Shown: positions 8,472 to 16,071 of the stretch, piece after piece
Layout of the letters: the number at the start of each line of letters is the position of its first letter
Position numbering within the stretch: the stretch's first letter is position 1
Source of the DNA: Deferribacter abyssi
Lineage (GTDB): Bacteria > Chrysiogenota > Deferribacteres > Deferribacterales > Deferribacteraceae
DNA: 64,000 nt
Direction of reading: 5' to 3'
NCBI RefSeq assembly: GCF_049472655.1
Contig: NZ_JAQNCS010000006.1
Span: forward strand, 1-64,000
Translations under genes and position numbers: made by a program
Notes under the pieces: generated by a model
Database searches by the model: none
The model's input: the letters and a program-made list of their open reading frames with translations, nothing else
Told to the model about the DNA's origin: nothing

Positions 8472-8875
8472 TAATAGATACAAATATCTGGATAAGTTTT
8501 CTTATAGGTAAAGCCCTTTGGGGTCTGGAAAAGTATCTAAATAAAGAGATTAAAATCGTCACTTCAGACGAGCAACTTCAAGAAATCATTTCAGTTATTA
8601 ATAGACCAAAATTTAAGAAATATTTTTCTGAAGAAGACATTCAAGAACTTTTGTCTCTCCTTCAGAAAGTTTCTGAAATAGTTACTATTGAGCATACAAT
8701 TTTTGATTGCAGAGACAGGAAAGATAATTTTATCCTTGAAACTGCTTTAAAGGGAAAAGTAGATATTATTGTAACAGGAGATAAAGATTTACTTGTTTTA
8801 AACCCGTATAAGGGTATAACCATTGTTACATATAAAACATTTGAACAATTGATGAAGGAGTTTGAGGTAAAGTAA
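8462..8875 (+). CDS. PIN-domain toxin (COG1569 family)
   Basis: The 137-residue protein is a PIN-fold metal-dependent ribonuclease of the putative TA toxin family TIGR00305. Acidic active-site residues are visible: D6 (VVIDTNIW), E41 (LQEIISVI), D88 (RDRKDNFILETA) and D107/D109 (TGDKDLL). The start is a TTG inside the last codons of the antitoxin gene, so it should be translated by coupling. The characteristic PKFKKYFS segment is present. The likely target is RNA; the specific substrate is unknown. Confidence 0.85.
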   Translation: MRVVIDTNIWISFLIGKALWGLEKYLNKEIKIVTSDEQLQEIISVINRPKFKKYFSEEDIQELLSLLQKVSEIVTIEHTIFDCRDRKDNFILETALKGKVDIIVTGDKDLLVLNPYKGITIVTYKTFEQLMKEFEVK

Positions 8876-8952
8876 CAAAATTAAATACTTGAGGAGCATT
8901 TAATTGATGTTGAAGAAGTAGTTTTCAAATATTTTAATGTTTTTATAACCGA

Positions 8953-9018
8953 AAAAGATTACATTCTGGAATAGGTTATTTGACACCTGATGAGAAATAT
9001 CAGAGTTTTATAAGTTAA
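8953..9018 (+). pseudogene. IS3-family transposase OrfB, C-terminal scrap
   Basis: Twenty-one codons read KRLHSGIGYLTPDEKYQSFI before a stop at 9016-9018. This is the conserved C-terminus of IS3-family (OrfB) transposases after the catalytic glutamate. A partly matching YFNVF lies just upstream in another frame, so the remnant is frameshifted as well. No other part of the element is visible in the 8876-9199 gap. Confidence 0.7.
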
Positions 9019-9199
9019 ATGAAATGATTGCTTAAACTTTGTGTCTAAAAAATGGTTGCAATTCCACTATCGGCATTTTTGATATTATTAGACTTACATG
9101 AGTTAGTTGATAGCTTTATTATACGGGTTGAACATTGAATTTTTCTATCGTTCACACTTACACCTACACTTATACTTACACTTGTGTTATAATTAGATT
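9019..9199. repeat. Intergenic stretch with a CACTTACACCTA low-complexity tract
   Basis: The tract at about 9152-9185 is built of units such as CACTTACACCTACACTTATA. It stands directly before the WecA-like gene. A TATAAT hexamer at 9188-9193 lies only 6 bases before the ATG at 9200 and may be a -10 box giving a leaderless or nearly leaderless transcript. No good -35 is present and no Shine-Dalgarno sequence precedes the ATG. Confidence 0.5.
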
Positions 9200-11371
9200 A
9201 TGATTGATATTTTGATATATTTTTTAATAGCTTATATTATTAGCTTAATAACAGTTCCTTTGTTTACTAATCTTGCGGTAGCTTTAAATATTGTTGATTT
9301 ACCTGATGAGAGAAAAATTCATTCTGGGAAAATTCCAAGGCTTGGTGGACTTGGGATTATAACAGGTTATTTGATTGTTTTATTCATTGTTGGAGAATTT
9401 TCTAACAAGATTATTTGGTATTTAACTGCAAATTTTATAATAGTGCTTACAGGTATTTTGGATGATAGTAGAAATCTTACTCCAAAGTTGAAATTTTTAG
9501 GACAGTTTTTAGCTGCAACGATAATAATATTTATGAGTAAAATAAGCTTTAATATAAGCTATGAACCATTACGATGGTTAAATGGAGAAGTAGTAAGTGT
9601 AGTTATAGCTTATTTATGGATTGTTGGGGTTACAAATGCTGTCAATTTAATAGATGGTATGGATGGTTTAGCCGGAGGAATTTCTTTTATAGCATTTGGA
9701 ACATTGAGTGTAATAGCACTCCAAAAGGGGTTTGAGTTATATTCTATTATGGCAGTTAGTTTGATGGGAGCAACTCTTGGATTTTTGAGGTATAATATCC
9801 CTCCTGCAAAAGTATTTATGGGTGATACTGGTAGTCTTTTTCTTGGTTTTAACATAGCAGTGCTTTCGTTACTTGTTTCTCATAAAACCGGAACAGTATT
9901 ATCTGTTTTAATTCCATTTCTTTTTATTTCCCTTCCTGTTTTTGATACCTTTTTAGCAATTTTTAGAAGGTTAAAGAAAGGCAAAAGCCCATTTTCTCCA
10001 GATAAAGAGCATTTGCATCATAAACTTTTGGAGTTTAATTTTTCTACAACTCAAGCTTTAATAATATTTTATGTTATATCTGCTTCTTTAAGTTTAGTTA
10101 CGATATTTACTATTCAGAAGAATGTTATCTATAGTATTATTTTCACTTTTGTAATTTTATATGTTTTTTTATTAATGCTAAAGTTATTTCATCTATTTGA
10201 TGTTGGCGATAAAATTAGATTATTGAATATTTTGTTAAGAAGGGTTGCTAAGAGAATATCAGAAGATAGTAAGAAAAAAGATGTTCGAGTAAAGATATTA
10301 AATGGTTTAATTGTTTTAATAACAATTTTGGTCTTTTTAATATTCATTACCTCAAAGCAATTTTGGAGTTATAAAGAGTTTTTAATAAGTTATCTGTTTT
10401 TAACTTCTGTATTAATCATTTTATTATATAGAGGTTTATATCACATTAGAAATGAGTTTATAGCTTTTGTATTTTTTTGGGTTTTCTTTTATGTGACATA
10501 TTATTTATTTATTTTTAATCTCAATGATTCGAACTTTGTTGTTATAAGATCATTGTATATAATTTTGTTGGTTGTTGTTTTATTAAAGGTAATTTTAAGA
10601 AAAAGAATAGATTTGTTTATTTCAAACCCTATGGAGATAATGATATTATTTTGTGGATTTTTGGTTTATGAAATAGTGGATATTGATTTAAAAAAGTTTC
10701 TATTTGTTTTTGGTTTAAGTTTTGTAATGTATTATGCAAATAAAGTGTATTTCACAAGAGATTTCCGAGGATTTAAATCATACGTTTATATAATTGTATT
10801 TTTTATTTTTTTATTTCCCTTAAATTTTTATAAAAAACTTTATAATGATATTGCATTAAATCATTATGCAAATGAAAAAAATTTAGTTAATAGCGCTTAT
10901 TTTCCATATTATATTAAATCTGCGAAGTATTTTCGCCAAAATGGTGATTTGTTAAAAGCAAGAAATATTTTATTGAGAGCATATAGATTACAACCTATGT
11001 GGAAATTTAGAGATATGTTGAAGGCGGAAAGTGCTGCAGTTTATTCCAGATTAGTTGTAAAATATTTGTTTAAGGGAGATCTGGAAACTTCTAACAAATA
11101 TTTTGAGGAATATTTAGAGATGTTTCCAGAAACAGTTATTGATTTTTATGAAATATTGAGACCAGTCTTTGCAAATCTGAAAAATATAAAAATTAAGGAT
11201 GCTGGTACTATATTTATCGGTAATAATTCAATTGAGAAAATAGTTAGAACATATGTGCAGTCGTTAATGAGGGTTGCAAAGAACATGGAAATAAAAGGGT
11301 ACAAAACAAAAAGTGAAAAGTGTTTAAAGGTTGCTATGTTGTTTGAGGAAATCGTAAAGGGTAAATCGTGA
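9200..11371 (+). CDS. WecA/MraY-family glycan-lipid initiating transferase with large C-terminal extension
   Basis: Residues 1 to about 330 form a polytopic phosphoglycosyltransferase of the WecA/TagO group, which moves a sugar-1-phosphate from a UDP-sugar to undecaprenyl phosphate. The motifs are in order: DLPDERKIHSGKIPRLGG (33-50), DD at 88-89, NAVNLIDGMDGLAGG (146-160), GDTGS (208-212) and HLHHKL near 270. Residues 331-723 are unusual: about seven more hydrophobic segments are followed by a soluble tail (from about 560) rich in tyrosine with a TPR-like NGDLLKARNILLRAYRLQP. Ordinary WecA is about 350 residues. The TGA stop lies inside the second S23 repeat unit. It may start the lipid-linked glycan used by the local glycosyltransferases or by PglB. 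Confidence 0.88.
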   Translation: MIDILIYFLIAYIISLITVPLFTNLAVALNIVDLPDERKIHSGKIPRLGGLGIITGYLIVLFIVGEFSNKIIWYLTANFIIVLTGILDDSRNLTPKLKFLGQFLAATIIIFMSKISFNISYEPLRWLNGEVVSVVIAYLWIVGVTNAVNLIDGMDGLAGGISFIAFGTLSVIALQKGFELYSIMAVSLMGATLGFLRYNIPPAKVFMGDTGSLFLGFNIAVLSLLVSHKTGTVLSVLIPFLFISLPVFDTFLAIFRRLKKGKSPFSPDKEHLHHKLLEFNFSTTQALIIFYVISASLSLVTIFTIQKNVIYSIIFTFVILYVFLLMLKLFHLFDVGDKIRLLNILLRRVAKRISEDSKKKDVRVKILNGLIVLITILVFLIFITSKQFWSYKEFLISYLFLTSVLIILLYRGLYHIRNEFIAFVFFWVFFYVTYYLFIFNLNDSNFVVIRSLYIILLVVVLLKVILRKRIDLFISNPMEIMILFCGFLVYEIVDIDLKKFLFVFGLSFVMYYANKVYFTRDFRGFKSYVYIIVFFIFLFPLNFYKKLYNDIALNHYANEKNLVNSAYFPYYIKSAKYFRQNGDLLKARNILLRAYRLQPMWKFRDMLKAESAAVYSRLVVKYLFKGDLETSNKYFEEYLEMFPETVIDFYEILRPVFANLKNIKIKDAGTIFIGNNSIEKIVRTYVQSLMRVAKNMEIKGYKTKSEKCLKVAMLFEEIVKGKS

Positions 11372-11848
11372 GAGGTTATAAATAGAGGTTGTAAGGGTTG
11401 TAGAGGTGGTAAAAGTTGTAGATGGTGTAGAGGGTGAAGGATGGGTAATGGATGGAAAAATTTGATAGTGTGGCAGAAAAGCCATGATATAGTATTAGAG
11501 ATTTACAAATTGACAAAAGACTTTCCAAATTCAGAAACTTATTCCTTAGTGGATCAAATCAAAAGAGCAGCCTATTCAGTGCCTGCCAATATCGTAGAAG
11601 GCCATTCAAAAAATACAAAAAAGGAATTTTTAAGATATCTTTTTATTGCTCGTGGTTCTTTGGAAGAGCTAAGATACTTTCTTTTACTTTCAAGAGATTT
11701 AGGTTATATAACCGATATAGATTATGAATATTTTGAAGATAAATTAACAGAAATAAGCTATCTTCTCAACCAGCTCATCAAATCCCTAACCTCTAAATCC
11801 TCTAAAGCTTCTATACCTTCTACAACATCTTAAGAAAGTTAGAACGTT
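11367..11848 (+). repeat. S23-gene repeat unit, copy 2 (about 482 bp)
   Basis: This unit matches 7343-7842 almost base for base, apart from an 18-bp shorter right-hand repeat tract and scattered substitutions. It begins two bases before the TGA of the WecA-like gene, so the repeat supplies that stop codon. Left units of the GTTGTAAGGGTTGTAGAGG type and right units of the CCTCTAAATCCTCTAAAGC type are mutually inverted. Confidence 0.85.
11441..11833 (+). CDS. S23/four-helix-bundle protein, copy 2, full length
   Basis: The 130-residue S23-family (23S rRNA-intervening-sequence protein, PF05635) product is the intact version of the gene at 7417. The four-helix core covers about residues 8-115 with DQIKRAAYSVPANIVEGHSK in the middle. 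The last 16 residues (SKSSKASIPSTTS at the end) are encoded by the right-hand tandem-repeat tract, so gene and repeat are physically merged. The function is unknown; the family is otherwise best known from insertions in 23S rRNA genes. No rRNA sequence is seen around it. Confidence 0.85.
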   Translation: MGNGWKNLIVWQKSHDIVLEIYKLTKDFPNSETYSLVDQIKRAAYSVPANIVEGHSKNTKKEFLRYLFIARGSLEELRYFLLLSRDLGYITDIDYEYFEDKLTEISYLLNQLIKSLTSKSSKASIPSTTS

Positions 11849-11878
11849 GGAATGTTTGAATAAAATATTAGCGCTAAA

Positions 11879-11925
11879 GTTCTGCTTTAGAACCAAAACA
11901 AGCAAAAATAGTTTTGTTCCAGAAC
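11879..11925. repeat. Imperfect dyad upstream of ATPase gene 1
   Basis: GTTCT at 11879-11883 pairs with AGAAC at 11921-11925, and inner segments rich in CAAAAC and GTTTTG pair imperfectly. The dyad ends 7 bp before the -35 box at 11933. It may be an operator or the terminator of the preceding S23 gene. Confidence 0.45.
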
Positions 11926-11932
11926 TTAAATA

Positions 11933-11961
11933 TTGACGTTGAATATCTATAATGCTATACT
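11933..11961 (+). promoter_or_regulatory. Promoter of ATPase gene 1, leaderless layout
   Basis: TTGACG at 11933-11938 and TATACT at 11956-11961 are separated by exactly 17 bp, which is close to the sigma-70 consensus. The ATG of the gene is at 11968, six bases after the -10 box, which is where transcription should start. There is no room for a Shine-Dalgarno sequence, so the mRNA should be leaderless. Confidence 0.75.
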
Positions 11962-11967
11962 AGAGCT

Positions 11968-13131
11968 ATGATAGAAGAAATTATTGATCAAATTGAGCTT
12001 ACTTTTGAAAGGATAAAGAATTATATCCCAGAGCGCAAGCGTTTATTTTATAATAATATACAAATAGATAATATTCGGGGTGCTCTTGTATATGGTTTGA
12101 GAGGGGTTGGGAAAACTACCTTTTTGATTGATAAAATCGTCAATTCTAAAAGGAATTTTTTATATTTAAGTGCTGATACCCCTATAATTTCATCTTTGCC
12201 ACTCTATGATATTGTAAGTGCAATTTTTAAAAGGGGGTATGATGGAGTAGTTATTGATGAGGTTCATTATGCCAACAAGTGGAGTGTGCATGTAAAGGCT
12301 CTTTATGATGATTATCCAGGTAGTACTATATGGATAAGTGATAGTAGTAATATAATACTGAAAAGAGGAGTGGCGGATTTATCCAGACGGTTTGTACAGT
12401 TTCGAATACCTTTGATGTCTTTTAGAGAATACCTTTTTCTTACCCAAAATATTTTGATTGATACAGTTGATTTTTTTAATATAAATAAGAATCTCTTTAG
12501 AAAGTTAAAAAATATAAATATTTTAAAATTATTTAATGATTACATCAATACTGGTATAAGACCTATTTTTAGTGAGGGAGAGTATTGCTTAAGGTTGAAA
12601 GGGCTTTTAGAAAAATCCATTTATTATGATATACCATTTTATGTTTCTTCAATACAGGATAATCATTTAAGAGTTATAAATGCCATTATAGGACATTTAA
12701 TAAATGCACCTGTCCCAACGATAAATATTTCTGGGATGTGCAGTGAATGGGGCTTAGGGAAAGAAAAGCTTTATAACTTGCTTTATGTTATGGAACAATC
12801 AGAATTGATAAATATCATTAGAAAGCCTGGCAAATCTGTTTACACAAAAGGTTCTAAAATTTTTATTTCTGATCCTTCTATTTATAGCTGTTTTAAAGGT
12901 AACATAGGAAGTGTGAGAGAAGCATTTGTTGTGATGTGTTTAAAAGAGAAGTTTAATAATATTTTTGCAAGCAAAGATGAAAAAGATTGCGATTTTATAG
13001 TAGATAATTTTAAAATAGAGGTGGGTGGAAAAAATAAAAAAAAGAAAAATGCGGATTTTGTAATAAGTGATGATATTGATGTCCCAGTTAGAAATAGGAT
13101 TCCGCTGTGGATATTGGGACTTATTTATTAA
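11968..13131 (+). CDS. AAA+ ATPase 1, AAA_14-like with nuclease-like C-terminus
   Basis: This 387-residue ATP-binding protein resembles the AAA_14/DUF4143 class. Walker A is GLRGVGKTT near 44-52, Walker B is VVIDEVH near 94-100, and an arginine-finger-like DLSRR lies near 137-141. A winged-helix-like middle is followed by a C-terminal segment DCDFIVDNFKIEVGGK (near 340-354), which fits the D...ExK core of PD-(D/E)XK folds. The protein ends IPLWILGLIY, an ending shared with the genes at 13379 and 16072. The usual SGSS sensor is changed to SDSS here. Its role is unknown. It is transcribed alone from its own promoter. Confidence 0.75.
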   Translation: MIEEIIDQIELTFERIKNYIPERKRLFYNNIQIDNIRGALVYGLRGVGKTTFLIDKIVNSKRNFLYLSADTPIISSLPLYDIVSAIFKRGYDGVVIDEVHYANKWSVHVKALYDDYPGSTIWISDSSNIILKRGVADLSRRFVQFRIPLMSFREYLFLTQNILIDTVDFFNINKNLFRKLKNINILKLFNDYINTGIRPIFSEGEYCLRLKGLLEKSIYYDIPFYVSSIQDNHLRVINAIIGHLINAPVPTINISGMCSEWGLGKEKLYNLLYVMEQSELINIIRKPGKSVYTKGSKIFISDPSIYSCFKGNIGSVREAFVVMCLKEKFNNIFASKDEKDCDFIVDNFKIEVGGKNKKKKNADFVISDDIDVPVRNRIPLWILGLIY

Positions 13132-13298
13132 AAACGTTGGATCGTGAATCGTAAAACGTAGTGAATCGTGAATCGTGAATCGTAAATCGGGAATCGGAAA
13201 TTGTGAGTCAAGTGGAAGGTAGAAAAATCATTTTCCGATTTACGTTTTACGATTTACGACTTACGAGTTTTATGGCGTTGAAACGTTAGAACGTTGAA
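13132..13298. repeat. Type-A repeat tract with inverted halves
   Basis: The tract begins immediately after the TAA of ATPase gene 1. Direct units of the GTGAATCGTAAATCGG type (about 13141-13207) face inverted units of the CGATTTACGTTTTACG type (about 13229-13268), so the transcript would fold into a long hairpin. It closes with GTTGAAACGTTAGAACGTTG, which recurs at other tract ends. Confidence 0.85.
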
Positions 13299-13318
13299 GT
13301 ATGAGTTGTAGATCATGA

Positions 13319-13356
13319 TTGACAGATAGGAGTTATTTTTGTAAAACAGAATTAAC
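13319..13356 (+). promoter_or_regulatory. Candidate promoter and dyad of ATPase gene 2
   Basis: TTGACA at 13319-13324 is a perfect -35 box; the -10 (TAAAAC at 13342-13347, 17 bp away) is weak. An 11-bp inverted pair with two mismatches (13332-13342 and 13346-13356) covers the -10 region and may be an operator. Confidence 0.45.
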
Positions 13357-13378
13357 AAAAATGGAGATAAAATAGTAA

Positions 13379-14593
13379 ATGGATTTTTCAATCTTTTTCG
13401 CAGAACAGCAAAAATTGTTACAGAAAATAAATTTATCTTTTAAACGTAGTTTATATAGCAAGATAAATCTAAAAAATAGATTTATCGCTTTATTAGGTCA
13501 ACGAGGGGTTGGGAAAACCACTATAATGTTGCAGATTTTGAAGGAGAAATTTGCATATAATGATAGTGTGCTTTATATAAGTGTGGATAATCCTTATTTT
13601 GCAAGTGCTTCATTGTATGATTTTGCTAAAGAGTTTGAAAAATATGGTGGAAAGTTTTTATTTATAGATGAGATTCACAAGTATAAAGACTTTGGTTCTC
13701 ATTTAAAGGCAATTTATGATTCTACTGATTTAAATGTCATAATTTCGGGATCTTCTCTACTTCAGATTTATAAAAATAATGCAGATTTAAGCAGACGAAT
13801 TGTAACTATAAAAGTGCCAAACATGTCTTTTAGAGAATATCTTGAGCTGAAAAGGTATAATTTTCCATCTTATTCTTTAGAAGAAATTGTTTCAAAGCAT
13901 GTCGAAATTGCAAATGATATAATTTCTAAAATAAAACCATTAAAGCTTTTTAAAGAATATCTTGAATATGGCGCGTATCCTTTTATAGTTGAGGGAGTGG
14001 ATACTTATAAAGCAAAATTGATAAATATAATAAATCACATTCTCGAAGTTGACCTTCCTTACGTAACCAACATAGCATATTATAATATTGATAAATTAAA
14101 AAAGTTACTTTATATACTTGCCACATCGGTACCCTTTACACCCAATATTAGTGAGCTTTCACAAAACACAGGTATCTCAAGACCAAGCGTATTGGAGTAT
14201 ATTTATCTTTTGGAGAAAGCAGAGCTTTTGATAAATATGCATTATCATTCGAGAGGATATTCAAAATTGCAGAAGCCAGATAAAATTTATTTGAATAACT
14301 CTAACCTTATGCGAGCTATAACCTACAGAACAAACACAGGAAATGAAAGAGAAACTTTTTTTGTGAATCAGGTTATTTCTTATTTTTTTAATAAAGTCTC
14401 TTTATTAAGAGAAGATTTTGTTTTATCCAAAAGTGGTGATTTTTTGATTAATGGAAAGACTTTTGAGTTAGGAGGGAAAAGAAAGGGTTATAAACAGATA
14501 AAAGAGATACCGAACTCATATATAGTAGCTGATAATATAGAAATTGGATTTAAGAACAAGATACCGTTGTGGTTGTTTGGGTTTTTGTATTGA
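13379..14593 (+). CDS. AAA+ ATPase 2, same subfamily as genes 1 and 4
   Basis: The 404-residue protein has Walker A GQRGVGKTT near 40-48, Walker B FLFIDEIHKY near 94-103, the sensor SGSS and the arginine-finger-like DLSRR near 136-140. A winged-helix region (TGISRPSVLEYIYLLEKAEL, about 260-280) follows. The C-terminal segment SGDFLINGKTFELGGK (about 351-366) keeps the aspartate and the ExK-like glutamate and lysine of a PD-(D/E)XK-type core. The end is IPLWLFGFLY. The TGA stop is the first part of the next type-A repeat tract. This could be a chromosome-encoded defence or regulatory ATPase, but no function has been shown. Confidence 0.75.
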   Translation: MDFSIFFAEQQKLLQKINLSFKRSLYSKINLKNRFIALLGQRGVGKTTIMLQILKEKFAYNDSVLYISVDNPYFASASLYDFAKEFEKYGGKFLFIDEIHKYKDFGSHLKAIYDSTDLNVIISGSSLLQIYKNNADLSRRIVTIKVPNMSFREYLELKRYNFPSYSLEEIVSKHVEIANDIISKIKPLKLFKEYLEYGAYPFIVEGVDTYKAKLINIINHILEVDLPYVTNIAYYNIDKLKKLLYILATSVPFTPNISELSQNTGISRPSVLEYIYLLEKAELLINMHYHSRGYSKLQKPDKIYLNNSNLMRAITYRTNTGNERETFFVNQVISYFFNKVSLLREDFVLSKSGDFLINGKTFELGGKRKGYKQIKEIPNSYIVADNIEIGFKNKIPLWLFGFLY

Positions 14594-14684
14594 AACGTGT
14601 AAACGTAAATCGTAAATCGGGAAACGTGAAGCGTGAATCGGGAATCGTGAATCGAAAGATGGAAAAATCGTTTTACGATTTACT
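14591..14684. repeat. Type-A repeat tract with inverted centre
   Basis: The tract starts at the stop codon of ATPase gene 2 (TGAAACG). Direct units (CGTAAATCGTAAATCGG, GCGTGAATCG) lead into the conserved centre CGAAAGATGGAAAAATCG followed by TTTTACGATTTA. The self-complementary AAATCG/CGATTT pair forms a hairpin. The same centre recurs near 15929 and 17308. Confidence 0.85.
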
Positions 14685-14685
14685 A

Positions 14686-14716
14686 TTGACATTCAGAAAT
14701 CGAGGTCTAATTTAAT
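14686..14716 (+). promoter_or_regulatory. Candidate promoter of ATPase gene 3
   Basis: TTGACA at 14686-14691 adjoins the end of the repeat tract; TTTAAT at 14711-14716 is the best -10-like hexamer, with a longer than usual 19-bp spacer. The gene has a good ribosome site, AAGGGGAG at about 14724. Confidence 0.45.
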
Positions 14717-14746
14717 ATAAAAAAGGGGAGTGGGTTCACTAAAATT

Positions 14747-15877
14747 ATGTTAATTAGGAGAATCATTCAAGAAGAAATAGAGAAAAGGTTATTTAAAGGA
14801 AAAGCTGTTATAATATATGGTGCAAGGCAAGTAGGGAAGACTACGCTTGTAAAACAAATTGCGAATAAATACAAGGATGAGAGTATTTATTTAAATTGTG
14901 ATGAGCCGGATATTAGAGATAAGCTTTTTAATAAAACATCAACAGAACTAAAACATCTTATAGGCAATAAAAAATTGGTTATAATTGATGAAGCACAAAG
15001 GGTGAAAGATGTTGGACTTACGCTAAAACTTATAGTGGACAATTTTAGGGAAATTCAAGTTATTGCTACTGGATCATCTTCTTTTGACCTATCGAATGAC
15101 ATTTCCGAACCGCTTACCGGTAGAAAATATGAGTTTTTTTTGCCTCCATTTTCAATAGAAGAATTGCGAGAAATTTACTCTGATATAGAGCTAAATAGAA
15201 TATTGGAAAATTTGATAATTTATGGGATGTATCCTGAGACTGTTTTGAATTGTGAAGATAGAGAAATAAATTTGAAATCCCTTGCGGATTCTTACTTGTT
15301 TAAAGATATATTGATGTATCAAAATATTAAAAATCCTGATATCTTACGAAGGTTACTGCAGGCGCTTGCGTTGCAAATAGGTAATGAAGTATCATACACA
15401 GAGCTGTCAAAGCTTTTAGGTATTGATAAAAAAACTGTTGAGTCATATATAAATATCCTCGAGCAAGCATTTATTATTTTCAGGTTAAATCCATTTAGTA
15501 GTAACTTAAGAAAAGAGCTCAAGAAATTAAGAAAAATTTACTTTTATGATACAGGAATAAGGAATGCTTTGATTAATAATTTTAACCCATCTTATTTGAG
15601 GCAGGATTGGGGAGCGTTGTGGGAAAATTTTGTGATAATTGAAAGAATTAAGTATTTGAGGAACCATCTTGTAAATAAGAGTTATTTCTTCTGGCGTAAT
15701 ATTTATAAACAAGAAGTTGATTATCTAGAATTTGGAAATGATAAAATTTATGCTTTTGAAATAAAATGGAAAAAGGATAGATCAAAGTTGCCTAACATGT
15801 TTAATGAGTTATATCCAAATAACGAGTTTATTGTTGTAAATAAGGAGAATTTTTTAGATGTGATTTATAGAGCGTGA
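14747..15877 (+). CDS. AAA+ ATPase 3, canonical AAA_14/DUF4143 protein
   Basis: The 376-residue protein fits the widespread ATP-binding AAA_14 plus DUF4143 architecture. Walker A is GARQVGKTT near 25-33 and Walker B is LVIIDEAQRV near 76-85. TGSSSFDLS near 107 is followed by the LTGRKYEFFLPPFS segment typical of the family. A winged helix (LSKLLGIDKKTVESYINILE, about 222-241) precedes the DUF4143 region. That region ends with QEVDYLEF and then AFEIKWKK near 336, matching the D and ExK of PD-(D/E)XK folds. It differs from its neighbours at 11968, 13379 and 16072, so the cluster is not a simple tandem duplication. Confidence 0.85.
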   Translation: MLIRRIIQEEIEKRLFKGKAVIIYGARQVGKTTLVKQIANKYKDESIYLNCDEPDIRDKLFNKTSTELKHLIGNKKLVIIDEAQRVKDVGLTLKLIVDNFREIQVIATGSSSFDLSNDISEPLTGRKYEFFLPPFSIEELREIYSDIELNRILENLIIYGMYPETVLNCEDREINLKSLADSYLFKDILMYQNIKNPDILRRLLQALALQIGNEVSYTELSKLLGIDKKTVESYINILEQAFIIFRLNPFSSNLRKELKKLRKIYFYDTGIRNALINNFNPSYLRQDWGALWENFVIIERIKYLRNHLVNKSYFFWRNIYKQEVDYLEFGNDKIYAFEIKWKKDRSKLPNMFNELYPNNEFIVVNKENFLDVIYRA

Positions 15878-15990
15878 AGCGGGAAACGGGAAGCGGGAAT
15901 CGTAAATCGTGAGTCGGGAATCGTAAATCGAAAGATGAAAAAATCGTTTTACGATTTACGAGTTTTATGACGTTGAAACGTTAGAACGTT
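15875..15990. repeat. Type-A repeat tract with inverted centre
   Basis: The tract starts at the TGA of ATPase gene 3 (GCGTGAAGCGGG). It contains GGGAATCGTAAATCG units, then the conserved centre CGAAAGATGAAAAAATCG with TTTTACGATTTACG, and ends with GTTGAAACGTTAGAACGTT. Confidence 0.85.
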
Positions 15991-15999
15991 TTTTATCAT

Positions 16000-16060
16000 T
16001 TGACAGGAAATGTAGTTTTAGTGTAATAGATTAAACTAAAACTGGTTAATATAGTTTAAT
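16000..16060 (+). promoter_or_regulatory. Promoter of ATPase gene 4 with two overlapping dyads
   Basis: TTGACA at 16000-16005 and TGTAAT at 16022-16027 (16-bp spacer) form a good promoter. A perfect 9-bp inverted repeat, AGTTTTAGT at 16014-16022 and ACTAAAACT at 16035-16043, spans the -10 box. A second perfect pair, ATTAAACT at 16030-16037 and AGTTTAAT at 16053-16060, shares three bases with the first, so the two stems exclude each other. This suggests an operator or an attenuator-like leader. Confidence 0.6.
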
Positions 16061-16071
16061 GGAGTATACTA

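Noticed and set aside
7343..11848. S23 proteins as Avd-like parts of a diversity-generating retroelement
   Set aside because: No reverse transcriptase, template repeat or variable repeat was found in the window; the two copies are simple duplicates.
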